Shown: positions 54,650-62,946 of the stretch, in pieces
Layout: every line of letters begins with the position of its first letter
Position numbering within the stretch: the stretch's first letter is position 1
Origin: CAJXMH01 sp964001305
GTDB lineage: Bacteria; Bacteroidota; Bacteroidia; Flavobacteriales_E; Vicingaceae
Assembly: GCA_964001305.1 (NCBI GenBank)
Contig: CAXFAI010000003.1
Coordinates: 1-64,000 of the forward strand
DNA length: 64,000 nt
Direction of reading: 5' to 3'
Program-made: the position numbers and the translations under genes
Notes under the pieces: generated by a model
What the model was told of the DNA's origin: nothing
The model's database searches: none
The model's input: only the letters and a program-made list of their open reading frames with translations

Positions 54650-55444
54650 ATGAAAATTTTTCAAACTCTATTACTTATTGGAATACTTTCAATTTCCAAT
54701 TTTTCAGTTCTAGCTAATCATGCATCGACCTTATCTAACGCGGATGAGGACAATGAATTTGTCCTATTATCGGTGCAATTGATTGAGCATGTAAAAAACA
54801 AAAAACCAACCGAAGAAATACAAAATAAATTAGCAGCAATTACTCCTGATGAATTGGCCAATTATCTTAAAACAGATAATCAAAAGAAGGCTTTTTGGAT
54901 AAATGTTTATAATGCATATATCCAAATTATTTTGGAGGAGAAGCCTGAATTATACAAAGACAGAGGTAACTTTTTTAGTAAACCTAAATTTACAGTTGCT
55001 CAGAAAACACTCAGTTTTGATGATGTGGAACATGGAATTATTCGAAGCTCAGAATTAAAGCTCGCTTTAGGTTTAATTAAGAATCCATTTGCTGATGAAT
55101 TTGAAAAGAAATTTAGAACTGAAAAAACAGATTATCGAATTCACTTTGCCCTGAATTGTGGTGCGAAAAGCTGTCCATTGGTGGCGGTTTACAGAGCTTC
55201 CAATTATGATGAAAAAGTGGAAAAAGTGGCCAAGAGCTTTTTACAAAAAGTAAGCACTTACAAAAAAGATGAAAATACGGTTTACACTACTACCCTTTTC
55301 AGTTGGTTTAGAGGTGATTTTGGAGGAAGTGATGGTGTGGTTGATGCACTACTTCATTTTAATATCATTCCCAATAAAGAAGTGAAAGTGGAATACACTG
55401 AATACGACTGGACCTTAAGTTTAGGTAATTATTATGAAGAATAA
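54650..55444 (+). CDS. DUF547-domain secreted protein
   Basis: 264 residues with a signal peptide (MKIFQTLLLIGILSISNFSVLA). DUF547 motifs: KKAFWINVYNAYIQIIL, FDDVEHGIIRSS and the conserved IHFALNCGAKSCPLVAVY with two Cys, near residues 168 and 172. The family is related in fold to transglutaminase-like peptidases; function is not established. The stop overlaps the next start by 11 bases, so it is co-translated with the rhodanese. Confidence 0.88.
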   Translation: MKIFQTLLLIGILSISNFSVLANHASTLSNADEDNEFVLLSVQLIEHVKNKKPTEEIQNKLAAITPDELANYLKTDNQKKAFWINVYNAYIQIILEEKPELYKDRGNFFSKPKFTVAQKTLSFDDVEHGIIRSSELKLALGLIKNPFADEFEKKFRTEKTDYRIHFALNCGAKSCPLVAVYRASNYDEKVEKVAKSFLQKVSTYKKDENTVYTTTLFSWFRGDFGGSDGVVDALLHFNIIPNKEVKVEYTEYDWTLSLGNYYEE

Positions 55445-55928
55445 TTTTGCTTTCCTTTTTCTATTTTCGATAAACACCTTGATTATGGCACAAGTTGAAA
55501 GCAAAACGTATCAAGTGCTATTAAATGGTCTTTTATCTCATACTGTTGATGAAATTTCTGTTCAAGAAGCCATTGAGCTTGAAAATGCCGTTTTTGTAGA
55601 TAGTCGTGAAATGAGGGAATATGAAGTAAGTCATATTTCAAATGCCCTATTTGTCGGTTATGATTCTTTAGATTTAAGTCCACTTCAAAAAGTAGATAAA
55701 AACAAGCCTATCATTATTTATTGCTCAGTGGGGTACCGTAGTGAAAAGGTGGCTGAAAAAATAAAAGCATTAGGATTTACTCAAGTTTACAACTTGTATG
55801 GTGGTATCTTTGAGTGGAAGAATCAAAATTACCCGGTAGTCGATTTAGAGGGTAAAGAAACAAACCAAGTTCATGCATACAATAGAGTATGGGGAATTTG
55901 GCTCAACAAAGGAGAAAAAGTATACTAG
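55434..55928 (+). CDS. Secreted rhodanese-like protein
   Basis: 164 residues with a signal peptide (MKNNFAFLFLFSINTLIMAQ). One rhodanese domain: VFVDSREMREYEVSHISNALFVGYD and the active-site loop IIIYCSVGYRSEKVAEKIKAL, with the catalytic Cys in YCSVGYRS. A short tail (YNRVWGIWLNKGEKVY) follows. It probably handles sulfur or arsenate chemistry in the periplasm. Neighbours suggest a unit with the DUF547 protein and the divergent glycosyltransferase. Confidence 0.88.
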   Translation: MKNNFAFLFLFSINTLIMAQVESKTYQVLLNGLLSHTVDEISVQEAIELENAVFVDSREMREYEVSHISNALFVGYDSLDLSPLQKVDKNKPIIIYCSVGYRSEKVAEKIKALGFTQVYNLYGGIFEWKNQNYPVVDLEGKETNQVHAYNRVWGIWLNKGEKVY

Positions 55929-58481
55929 ATGAAATTGAAGAATATAAGCTTAACCCTACTCTTGCTATCTTTTACTATTCCAATGATTGCTCAGCAATGG
56001 GTAGAAGAAATGAATGACCCCGATGTCAATTTTTACCAAGTCCAAAAAACCTTTTACGACACTTGGGCAGATAAAGAAAACACCAAAGGAAATGGCTACA
56101 AGCAATTTAAACGCTACGAATACTTTATGGCTCCACGCGTTTACCCAGATGGAATCCGAAATAACACACCGAACCTTTGGGAAGAAGTAAGCAATTTTGA
56201 AAAACTTTATGGCAAAAGTCAACGCCATAATAAAACGGCTAGCTGGCGTCCATTAGGACCTGATCATTGGCAAAATTATAGCTATAGCCCAGGTTTAGGT
56301 AGAATTAATAACATACGAGTTGACCCCAATAATTCAAATGTAATTTATATTGGTACACCTGCAGGCGGATGCTGGAAAAGCACAGATGGTGGTCAAAATT
56401 GGTCACCAATTGCCGATCATCTGCCAATCATTGGCGTGAGTGACATCGCCATTAACCCTTACAATTCGAATGAAGTTTACATTGCGACTGGCGATGGATT
56501 TGGAACGACAACGTACAGTGTTGGGGTTTTAAAATCAACAGATGGTGGACAAACATGGAATCAGACTGGTTTCACAGTTAATCGTGGACAAAATGTACAC
56601 ATTCGAAGAATGTTGATGCACCCTTTGCATCCAGATACCATTTGGGTGGCAAGCGATGTTGGCCTTTGGCGAACCGATGATGGGGGAACCAATTGGCGAA
56701 ATGTACTAAACGATGATATTAGAAATGTAAAAATGCATCCAACTGATACTTCAATCGTTTATGCCAGTACCGACCAATTTTATCGTTCAACGGATGGAGG
56801 AAATTTCTTTACAAGCTCAAACAATGGCTCTTTGATGAATCTTCCTGCTTCAATCAATCGAATGGAGATTGCAGTTTGTCCTAGCAGTCCAAACGTAGTT
56901 TATGCCGTTTGCGGGAAAGAATCAGACGCCTCTTTCTACGGTTTGTATCAATCAATCGATGCGGGACAAAATTGGACTTTACAATCTACTAGTCCCAATA
57001 TTCTTTCAGGTGATATCAATGGTGCTGCCACTGGTGGACAAAGCTGGTATGATTTAGCCATTGCTGTCGACCCACTAAATGCCAACACGGTTTTTGTGGG
57101 TGGAGTAAATGTTTGGCGCTCAACCAATGGGGGACAAAATTGGAGTATCGTTAGCCATTGGGTTATTAACAACAATGCAGGTTATACACATGCGGATATT
57201 CACGCTTTAGATTTTTACAACAATGAATTGTACTGTGGCTCTGATGGAGGTATTTTTAAAAGTCGAAACCTCGGAAATGCTTGGCAAGATTTAAGTGCAG
57301 GACTTGAAATCACTCAATTTTACCGTATGTCTCAAACGGAGCAAAGTGATACCATTTTGCTAGGAGGTGCACAAGACAATGGTAGTCTGCTAAAGACGGA
57401 CAGTGCTACTTGGGCCCATGTTTATGGCGGTGATGGAATGGACAATGCCATCGATCCAGTTGACCCAAGAATCATGTACTTTAGTTCGCAAAATGGGAAT
57501 ATTCAACGCTCTTATGATGGTGGCGTAAACAAAGCAGGTGTTGCTGGAAGTATCACTAACCAAGAAAATGGCGCTTGGGTCACCCCTTTTCAAATTGACC
57601 CCAATAATCGATTTGCTTTAATTGCTGCCTATGAAAATGTTTGGTACAGTAGCAACCGAGGTTCAAGTTGGACAAAAATTTCAAATTTCACTTCTAACAA
57701 TACCTTAACCAGCTTAGCAGTAGCTCCTTCTAATTCAAGTGTTATATATACAGCGCCAAATAGCAATTCCATTCGAAAAACTACCGATTTTGGCAATACA
57801 TGGACAAACATTAGTGCTGGTTTACCCAATTTGGCCATTGCTGATATTGAAGTGCATCCCAACTTTCCAGATTCAGTATGGGTGACTTTTAGCGGTTTTA
57901 CTACAGGACAAAAAGTTTATGTAAGTGGAAATGGTGGTTCAAGCTGGCAGAACATTTCAGCCAATTTGCCCAATTTACCAGTAAACACCCTAGCAAAAGA
58001 TACAGCAACAGGCATTGAATATGTAGGCACCGATATTGGCGTTTACTATCGAGATATCAGTGTGAGTCCTTTTTGGCAAACATACATGATTGGCTTACCT
58101 AATGTTATTGTCAACGAATTGGAAATACACTATCGCTCAGAAAGCATTCGAGCTGCTACTTATGGCCGTGGCATGTGGGAATCGAACTTATTGAGACCTT
58201 CCATTACTACTGTGAAAGAAATAGGTTTCAGCCAAACTGAAAGTGGTTTAAGCTTGTACCCTAACCCAAGCAAAGGTGCTTTTGCCATTCAAGACCTCAA
58301 GCAAGAAGCAGTAAGTCTTGAACTTTTCGACCTGAAAGGAAATCTAATTATTCGTGAAAGTCTTCAAAAAGAAAGCTTGCATCAGTTCTATTTTTCAAAC
58401 CTCAGCAGCGGTCTTTACCTCATTCATGTACTTAAAGAAAATGGGAAAAGTGAGAACTTCAAACTACAAGTTCAACCTTAA
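55929..58481 (+). CDS. T9SS-secreted VPS10/sialidase-like beta-propeller protein
   Basis: 850 residues. Signal peptide MKLKNISLTLLLLSFTIPMIAQ. The body is made of propeller repeats with Asp-box-like motifs (CWKSTDGGQNWSPI, VLKSTDGGQTWNQT, LWRTDDGGTNWRNV, FYRSTDGGNFF, VWRSTNGGQNWSIV) and GGAQDNGSL. The last 75 residues are a T9SS type A sorting domain (LSLYPNPSKGAFAI, LKGNLII, SSGLYLIHVL). The gene starts directly after the rhodanese stop. It is similar in layout to the 1144-residue minus-strand protein; the shared GG(A/T)QDNGS motif suggests common origin. Confidence 0.9.
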   Translation: MKLKNISLTLLLLSFTIPMIAQQWVEEMNDPDVNFYQVQKTFYDTWADKENTKGNGYKQFKRYEYFMAPRVYPDGIRNNTPNLWEEVSNFEKLYGKSQRHNKTASWRPLGPDHWQNYSYSPGLGRINNIRVDPNNSNVIYIGTPAGGCWKSTDGGQNWSPIADHLPIIGVSDIAINPYNSNEVYIATGDGFGTTTYSVGVLKSTDGGQTWNQTGFTVNRGQNVHIRRMLMHPLHPDTIWVASDVGLWRTDDGGTNWRNVLNDDIRNVKMHPTDTSIVYASTDQFYRSTDGGNFFTSSNNGSLMNLPASINRMEIAVCPSSPNVVYAVCGKESDASFYGLYQSIDAGQNWTLQSTSPNILSGDINGAATGGQSWYDLAIAVDPLNANTVFVGGVNVWRSTNGGQNWSIVSHWVINNNAGYTHADIHALDFYNNELYCGSDGGIFKSRNLGNAWQDLSAGLEITQFYRMSQTEQSDTILLGGAQDNGSLLKTDSATWAHVYGGDGMDNAIDPVDPRIMYFSSQNGNIQRSYDGGVNKAGVAGSITNQENGAWVTPFQIDPNNRFALIAAYENVWYSSNRGSSWTKISNFTSNNTLTSLAVAPSNSSVIYTAPNSNSIRKTTDFGNTWTNISAGLPNLAIADIEVHPNFPDSVWVTFSGFTTGQKVYVSGNGGSSWQNISANLPNLPVNTLAKDTATGIEYVGTDIGVYYRDISVSPFWQTYMIGLPNVIVNELEIHYRSESIRAATYGRGMWESNLLRPSITTVKEIGFSQTESGLSLYPNPSKGAFAIQDLKQEAVSLELFDLKGNLIIRESLQKESLHQFYFSNLSSGLYLIHVLKENGKSENFKLQVQP

Positions 58482-58542
58482 CCACTTACAAACTCATTTC
58501 ACCATATAACCTTTATTATTTCTAAACTTTAGAACAAAAAGT

Positions 58543-58550
58543 TACATTTG
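58543..58550 (+). promoter_or_regulatory. Possible promoter box of the S46 peptidase gene
   Basis: TACATTTG matches the TAnnTTTG box and ends 26 bases before the ATG, in a 95-base gap. The upstream TTTG element is not convincing, so this rests on one box. Confidence 0.35.
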
Positions 58551-58576
58551 AATTTGATTAATCATAATTATCTACC

Positions 58577-60730
58577 ATGAAGAAAATTTTAATTGTCCTA
58601 TTGGGACTAATTATCGCTTCGCCTAGCGTAAAAGCAGACGAAGGAATGTGGCTTCCACTTTTTGTGAAGCGTTTGAATTACGTTGACATGCAAAAGCAAG
58701 GTTTGCAGTTAACCCCCGAAGAAATTTACAGCGTAAATAACTCCTCTTTAAAAGATGCCATTGTAAGATTGGGAAGAGGATTTTGTACAGGAGAAATTAT
58801 TTCTGACCAAGGTTTAATGCTAACCAACCACCACTGTGGATTTGGAGTTATTCAAGAGCAAAGTACCGAAGAGAACAATTACCTAGATGATGGTTTTTGG
58901 GCTATGACTAAAGAAGAAGAATTACCAGCTGGTTTTTCGGTTTCTTTTTTACAGCGTATCGAAGATGTTTCAGACATCATTAATCAGCATTTGAATGAAG
59001 AAATGAGTCTTGATGAAAGAAATAAGGTAATTAAAATGCATGCGGATTCTTTGGAAAAATTAGCCAAAGGCGAAACCCATTTCGATGTGGAAGTGAAAAG
59101 CTTTTACAATGGAAATGAATTTTACCTTTTTGTGTATGAGACTTTTCAAGATGTTCGTTTGGTAGGTGCGCCTCCTTCTTCTATTGGTAAGTACGGTGGT
59201 GATACTGACAACTGGATGTGGCCAAGACACACTGGTGATTTCACCCTTTTTAGAGTATATGCTGATAAAGACAACAAACCAGCAGCTTATTCAAAAGACA
59301 ATGTACCTTACAAGCCAAAGCACTCTTTACCTATCTCTTTAAAAGGCGTTTCTCAAGGCGACTTTTCTATGATTTTTGGTTACCCAGGTTCTACCGATCG
59401 TTATTTGACTTCTGCCGGAATTCAGTATGAGTTAGAAGTAAGACAGCCTTCTTACGTAAAGTTGAGAAGAGATGTACTTGACATTTATGAGCAAGAAATG
59501 GCCATGAGCGATAAAGTGCGTTTACAATACGCTTCTAAGCATGCCAGTATTTCTAACTATTGGAAATACTTTAAAGGCCAACAAGCTGGTTTAAAGCGCT
59601 TACATGTTTACGATAAAAAGAAAGCCATTGAAGATGATTTACAAGCTTGGATTGACAAAGATGAAGAACGCAAAAAATTATACAGCGGCGTTTTAGAAGG
59701 TTTTGAAAGTTCGTATCAAAACTTAAGAGATGTAAACAAGGTGATTATCTACCTTTCTGAGGCCATTTTTAGAATTGAAGCGGTGCGTTTTTCTCGTCAG
59801 TTTGATGGTTTAAAAAGCCAACTTGAAGCTGAAGAAGTAGACCAAGAAAAAGTGGACAAAACCGTAGAAGCTTTAAAAGGCATGCTTGAAGACCATTTTG
59901 CGGATTATAGCAAGGCTATTGACAAGCAAGTTTTTGCAGCCATGTTAGAAGCTTACTACACCGATTTACCCAAAGAAAACCAACCAGAATATGTGGTTGA
60001 AATGGTTCAGAAATACAAAATGGATTATGAGAAAATGGCAGAAGACTTTTTCAAGAAATCTATTTTTGATAGCCAAGAAGAAGTAGCTAGTTTCTTGGAA
60101 AAACCAAGTGCAAAAACCATTGCTAAAGACCCTATGTATCAGTTGATGAATAGTGCTTACACTCACTATAAAGAAACCATTGCACCAGCAGCGAAAGAAG
60201 AAGCCGAAAAGCTGCAAAGATCGGAGCGCTTATTTGTAAAAGGACTGAGAGCCATGAACAAAAACAAAGCCTATGCTCCTGATGCAAACTCAACCATGCG
60301 TTTTACTTATGGACAGGTGAAAGATTATTACCCACGTGATGCGGTAAAATACAACTACATTACTACTGCGCAAGGAATTCTTGAAAAGGAAGACCCAAAT
60401 AACCCGGAGTTTGTAGTGCCTGAAAAGTTGAAAACCTTAATTCAGAAAAAAGACTATGGACAATATGCCAATGCAGAAGGTGAATTGGTGGTAAACTTTA
60501 TTACCAATAACGACATTACTGGGGGTAACTCTGGTAGCCCGATGATTAATGGCAAAGGCGAATTGATTGGAACTGCTTTTGATGGCAATTGGGAAGCCAT
60601 GAGTGGCGACATAGCTTTTGAAACAGAGTTACAACGTACCATTGGTGTTGACATACGTTACACCTTGTTTATCATTGATAAATTTGCCGGAGCTGGACAC
60701 TTAATTAAAGAAATGAAGTTGGTGAAGTAA
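58577..60730 (+). CDS. S46-family dipeptidyl-peptidase
   Basis: 717 residues, typical of DPP7/DPP11. Signal peptide MKKILIVLLGLIIASPSVKA then DEGMWLP, the usual mature start. Catalytic residues: His in MLTNHHCGFG (85/86) and Ser652 in TGGNSGSPMINGKGE; the chymotrypsin-like fold has a large helical insertion between them. These periplasmic exopeptidases cleave dipeptides from peptide N-termini and feed amino acid uptake. The residue that separates DPP7 (Gly) from DPP11 (Arg) at the S1 site could not be assigned with confidence by eye, so specificity is left open. Confidence 0.92.
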   Translation: MKKILIVLLGLIIASPSVKADEGMWLPLFVKRLNYVDMQKQGLQLTPEEIYSVNNSSLKDAIVRLGRGFCTGEIISDQGLMLTNHHCGFGVIQEQSTEENNYLDDGFWAMTKEEELPAGFSVSFLQRIEDVSDIINQHLNEEMSLDERNKVIKMHADSLEKLAKGETHFDVEVKSFYNGNEFYLFVYETFQDVRLVGAPPSSIGKYGGDTDNWMWPRHTGDFTLFRVYADKDNKPAAYSKDNVPYKPKHSLPISLKGVSQGDFSMIFGYPGSTDRYLTSAGIQYELEVRQPSYVKLRRDVLDIYEQEMAMSDKVRLQYASKHASISNYWKYFKGQQAGLKRLHVYDKKKAIEDDLQAWIDKDEERKKLYSGVLEGFESSYQNLRDVNKVIIYLSEAIFRIEAVRFSRQFDGLKSQLEAEEVDQEKVDKTVEALKGMLEDHFADYSKAIDKQVFAAMLEAYYTDLPKENQPEYVVEMVQKYKMDYEKMAEDFFKKSIFDSQEEVASFLEKPSAKTIAKDPMYQLMNSAYTHYKETIAPAAKEEAEKLQRSERLFVKGLRAMNKNKAYAPDANSTMRFTYGQVKDYYPRDAVKYNYITTAQGILEKEDPNNPEFVVPEKLKTLIQKKDYGQYANAEGELVVNFITNNDITGGNSGSPMINGKGELIGTAFDGNWEAMSGDIAFETELQRTIGVDIRYTLFIIDKFAGAGHLIKEMKLVK

Positions 60731-60751
60731 ACCAATTCAACGCATAGAACG

Positions 60752-60786
60752 AAAAGCCCCCCGACTAAGTCGGGGGGCTTTTTTTA
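60752..60786 (+). terminator. Strong intrinsic terminator after the S46 peptidase gene
   Basis: AAAAGCCCCCCGAC and GTCGGGGGGCTTTTTTT form a GC-rich stem of about 12 bp, with A and T flanks giving a bidirectional form, and a long T-run after it. It is 22 bases after the stop. It isolates the downstream cassette-like block from read-through. Confidence 0.92.
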
Positions 60787-60804
60787 TACCCAAAATTGAC
60801 TATC

Positions 60805-60814
60805 TTGTTAGCGG
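60805..60814 (+). other. Isolated attC-type right core
   Basis: TTGTTAGCGG contains the GTTRRRY-like core GTTAGCG, and is the exact reverse complement of CCGCTAACAA at 3308-3317. No left arm precedes it; the terminator lies just upstream. It could be a scar of a former site or an insertion point. Confidence 0.35.
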
Positions 60815-60833
60815 AAAAAGAATTTGAAAACCG

Positions 60834-60873
60834 ATGATTCATGAGTGCAACATATTTACTTGTTGAGCATCAT
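60834..60873 (+). other. Short hairpin at the start of cassette E
   Basis: ATGAGTGCAACA (60841-60852) and TGTTGAGCATCAT (60861-60873) can pair, with CAACA/TGTTG and ATGA/TCAT the best parts. The right arm includes GTTGAGCAT (60862-60870), which matches, at 8 of 9 bases, the reverse complement of the left core at 62873-62881 (ATGCCCAAC). This marks the likely start of the cassette carrying the deaminase gene. The element may be an insertion site or an attC remnant. Confidence 0.45.
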
Positions 60874-60886
60874 TAAAAATTACTAC

Positions 60887-62869
60887 ATGCAATTAACAGA
60901 ACTTTACAAATTAAGAAGAAGTTTTACCATTATAGGCTTAACGGGGCGTACAGGTTCGGGATGCTCTAAAATTGCTGAGTTGCTATCAGGAAACTTTGAA
61001 AACCTCAAAAAAGGTTTAAGACCTATATCACAAATAGATAACGTAATAGGTGTAAGAAAAAATAGAATATGTTTTGAATACTTATCCTATCAAGACAATT
61101 GGCAGCCTTACGAGATTATTAAATATAAAGACATTTTACTTTTCTATTTAATAAGTTACTATTCACATGACTTTAAAGCTTTATATGAAATATTAAAAAA
61201 ATATTATCGTGAAAGAAAGGAAGAGGATAATTCGGATGTAGTAAAAATCATATTTAAAAAACTAGAAAAAATATTAGCATCTAATCCACTTGTCTCGCAG
61301 ATTGAAGGCTACAATGGTAATTTTTCAGAAATAAAAAGCAAAGATGAATTGTCCAAGCTTTGCGATACTTTTTTTGGTCCTGAGTTTAAAGAGATATCAA
61401 GTAAAATTTTCAAAACTTTAGAAGAGCATGGTTATTTCAGACGTTCATACTTGCTTCACCACCTAAGCTGCAATATTAGACAAAGCGGTAACCCTTTAAA
61501 TCCCGAAGAGATAAATGACATTAAGTTTATATATACACTATCTGAATTAACAAATAGATTGATTAAATGCAAAAAACAAAGGAATGACTCAATAGATAAA
61601 CCTACAAAAATTGTTATTGACTCTTTAAGAAATTCACTTGAAATAATGTTTTTCAAAGAGCGATATTCAGGATTTTATATGATATCTACTAAAGATGGTA
61701 ATAATCGTGTTCAGGACAGAATTAAAGATAGGTTAAAAAGTAAAGAGGTTAAAGAGAGTCATGAAAAAATATTAAAAAACGTCATTGACTTAGATGCAAC
61801 AGAATATAAAACAACTGATCATTCTAAAGGAATTTTTTCAAGTCCCGATGTATATAACTGTATCCAGAAAAGTGACATACATCTTATTAATCACAGAATC
61901 CAAGATGTAAACAAATCTGACAAAAATGAGCCTTTTTTCACTAGAGAGGAACAAATCTTAAAGTTTGTATCCTTAATTCAGCAACCAGGAATTATTACTC
62001 CTTCGGCAAGCGAAAGATGTATGCAAGTTGCTTTCAATGCTAAATTAAATTCAGGTTGTATATCCAGGCAAGTTGGAGCAGTTGTAGCTGATAATACATA
62101 TTCAATTAAGGCTGTTGGATGGAATGATGTGCCAAGTGGGCAAACACCTTGTAATCTTCGTTCAGTTAATGATTTTGGTGCAGAGGCAAATCTTGATGAT
62201 ATACACTACAGCACATTCGAGCAAGGAAAAAACTTAGATAAGGTTGATGTTGACTTTAAGTATAAAAATAAAGAACCTCATAATTTTCCAAATGCAATAA
62301 AAGAATATTTTAAAAATACTGACACTTCAACAAATAACACTGATTTAAACGGAAAAAACTGCTCCTTTTGCTTTAAAACTATTCATAATCATTTTGAAGG
62401 TGAGAAAAATCAAGTTCATACCAAGTCATTACACGCAGAAGAAAATGCTATGCTACAAATAAGCAAATATGGTGGACAAGGATTAAGTAATGGTATCCTC
62501 TTCACAACTGCTAGTCCATGTGAATTGTGTTCTAAGAAAGCAACTCAATTAGGTGTCAATAAAGTATATTTCATTGACCCTTATCCAGGAATTTCTGAAC
62601 CTCATATATTATCCTATAATAGAACCAATAAAATGTTGCTAATCCAATTTAATGGAGTAATCGGTAAATCTTATGTAAAACTATACGAGCCTTTTATGGC
62701 ATATAAAGATGAGGTATCAATCATGCTCGAAAATAATCCTAAGAAGAATACTATTTGGGAAGACTCAATAAATAGTATTCAAAACCTTGAGCTGAAAGAA
62801 AAATTGAAAAATTATTTGACTGATGACAAACAGTTGGATGAAAAAAAGTTACTTGATTTATTAAAATAA
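60887..62869 (+). CDS. dcdV: Anti-phage dCTP deaminase (DcdV/AvcD-type)
   Basis: 660 residues from the ATG at 60887; a GTG at 60845 lies upstream of the cassette boundary and is unlikely. The N-terminal part is a P-loop, nucleotide-kinase-like domain with FTIIGLTGRTGSGCSKIAE, where the usual Walker A Lys is replaced by Cys, and VYNCIQKSDIHLINHRIQD further on. The C-terminal deaminase domain has GCISRQVGAVVADNTYSI, GWNDVPSGQTPC, and the zinc site HAE (His516, Glu518) and SPCELC (Cys545, Cys548). An insertion with CSFC may bind a second metal. In Vibrio and E. coli such proteins deplete dCTP and dCMP during phage infection. It is on its own in the cassette; no partner RNA gene is recognised. 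Confidence 0.92.
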   Translation: MQLTELYKLRRSFTIIGLTGRTGSGCSKIAELLSGNFENLKKGLRPISQIDNVIGVRKNRICFEYLSYQDNWQPYEIIKYKDILLFYLISYYSHDFKALYEILKKYYRERKEEDNSDVVKIIFKKLEKILASNPLVSQIEGYNGNFSEIKSKDELSKLCDTFFGPEFKEISSKIFKTLEEHGYFRRSYLLHHLSCNIRQSGNPLNPEEINDIKFIYTLSELTNRLIKCKKQRNDSIDKPTKIVIDSLRNSLEIMFFKERYSGFYMISTKDGNNRVQDRIKDRLKSKEVKESHEKILKNVIDLDATEYKTTDHSKGIFSSPDVYNCIQKSDIHLINHRIQDVNKSDKNEPFFTREEQILKFVSLIQQPGIITPSASERCMQVAFNAKLNSGCISRQVGAVVADNTYSIKAVGWNDVPSGQTPCNLRSVNDFGAEANLDDIHYSTFEQGKNLDKVDVDFKYKNKEPHNFPNAIKEYFKNTDTSTNNTDLNGKNCSFCFKTIHNHFEGEKNQVHTKSLHAEENAMLQISKYGGQGLSNGILFTTASPCELCSKKATQLGVNKVYFIDPYPGISEPHILSYNRTNKMLLIQFNGVIGKSYVKLYEPFMAYKDEVSIMLENNPKKNTIWEDSINSIQNLELKEKLKNYLTDDKQLDEKKLLDLLK

Positions 62870-62872
62870 CGA

Positions 62873-62935
62873 ATGCCCAACAATCGCTATAAAACATGCC
62901 CTTCGGGACACGTTTCATAGGGGGCCGTTAGCTGC
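62873..62935 (+). other. attC-like recombination site 5
   Basis: A compact site of about 63 bases. Left arm: ATGCCCAAC, spacer AAT, CGCTATAAAACATGCCC. Right arm on the minus strand: GCAGCTAAC, spacer GGCC, CCCTATGAAACGTGTCCC. Loop TTC. The arms differ by A versus G at the same two positions as sites 2 and 4. The right core GTTAGCTGC opens cassette F. Confidence 0.82.
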
Positions 62936-62946
62936 AACCGTCACAA

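Noticed and set aside
60841..60847. GTG start at 60845 (and the out-of-frame ATG at 60841) for the deaminase gene
   Set aside because: They fall before the GTTGAGCAT boundary and inside a hairpin; the ATG at 60887 gives the family-like N-terminus.
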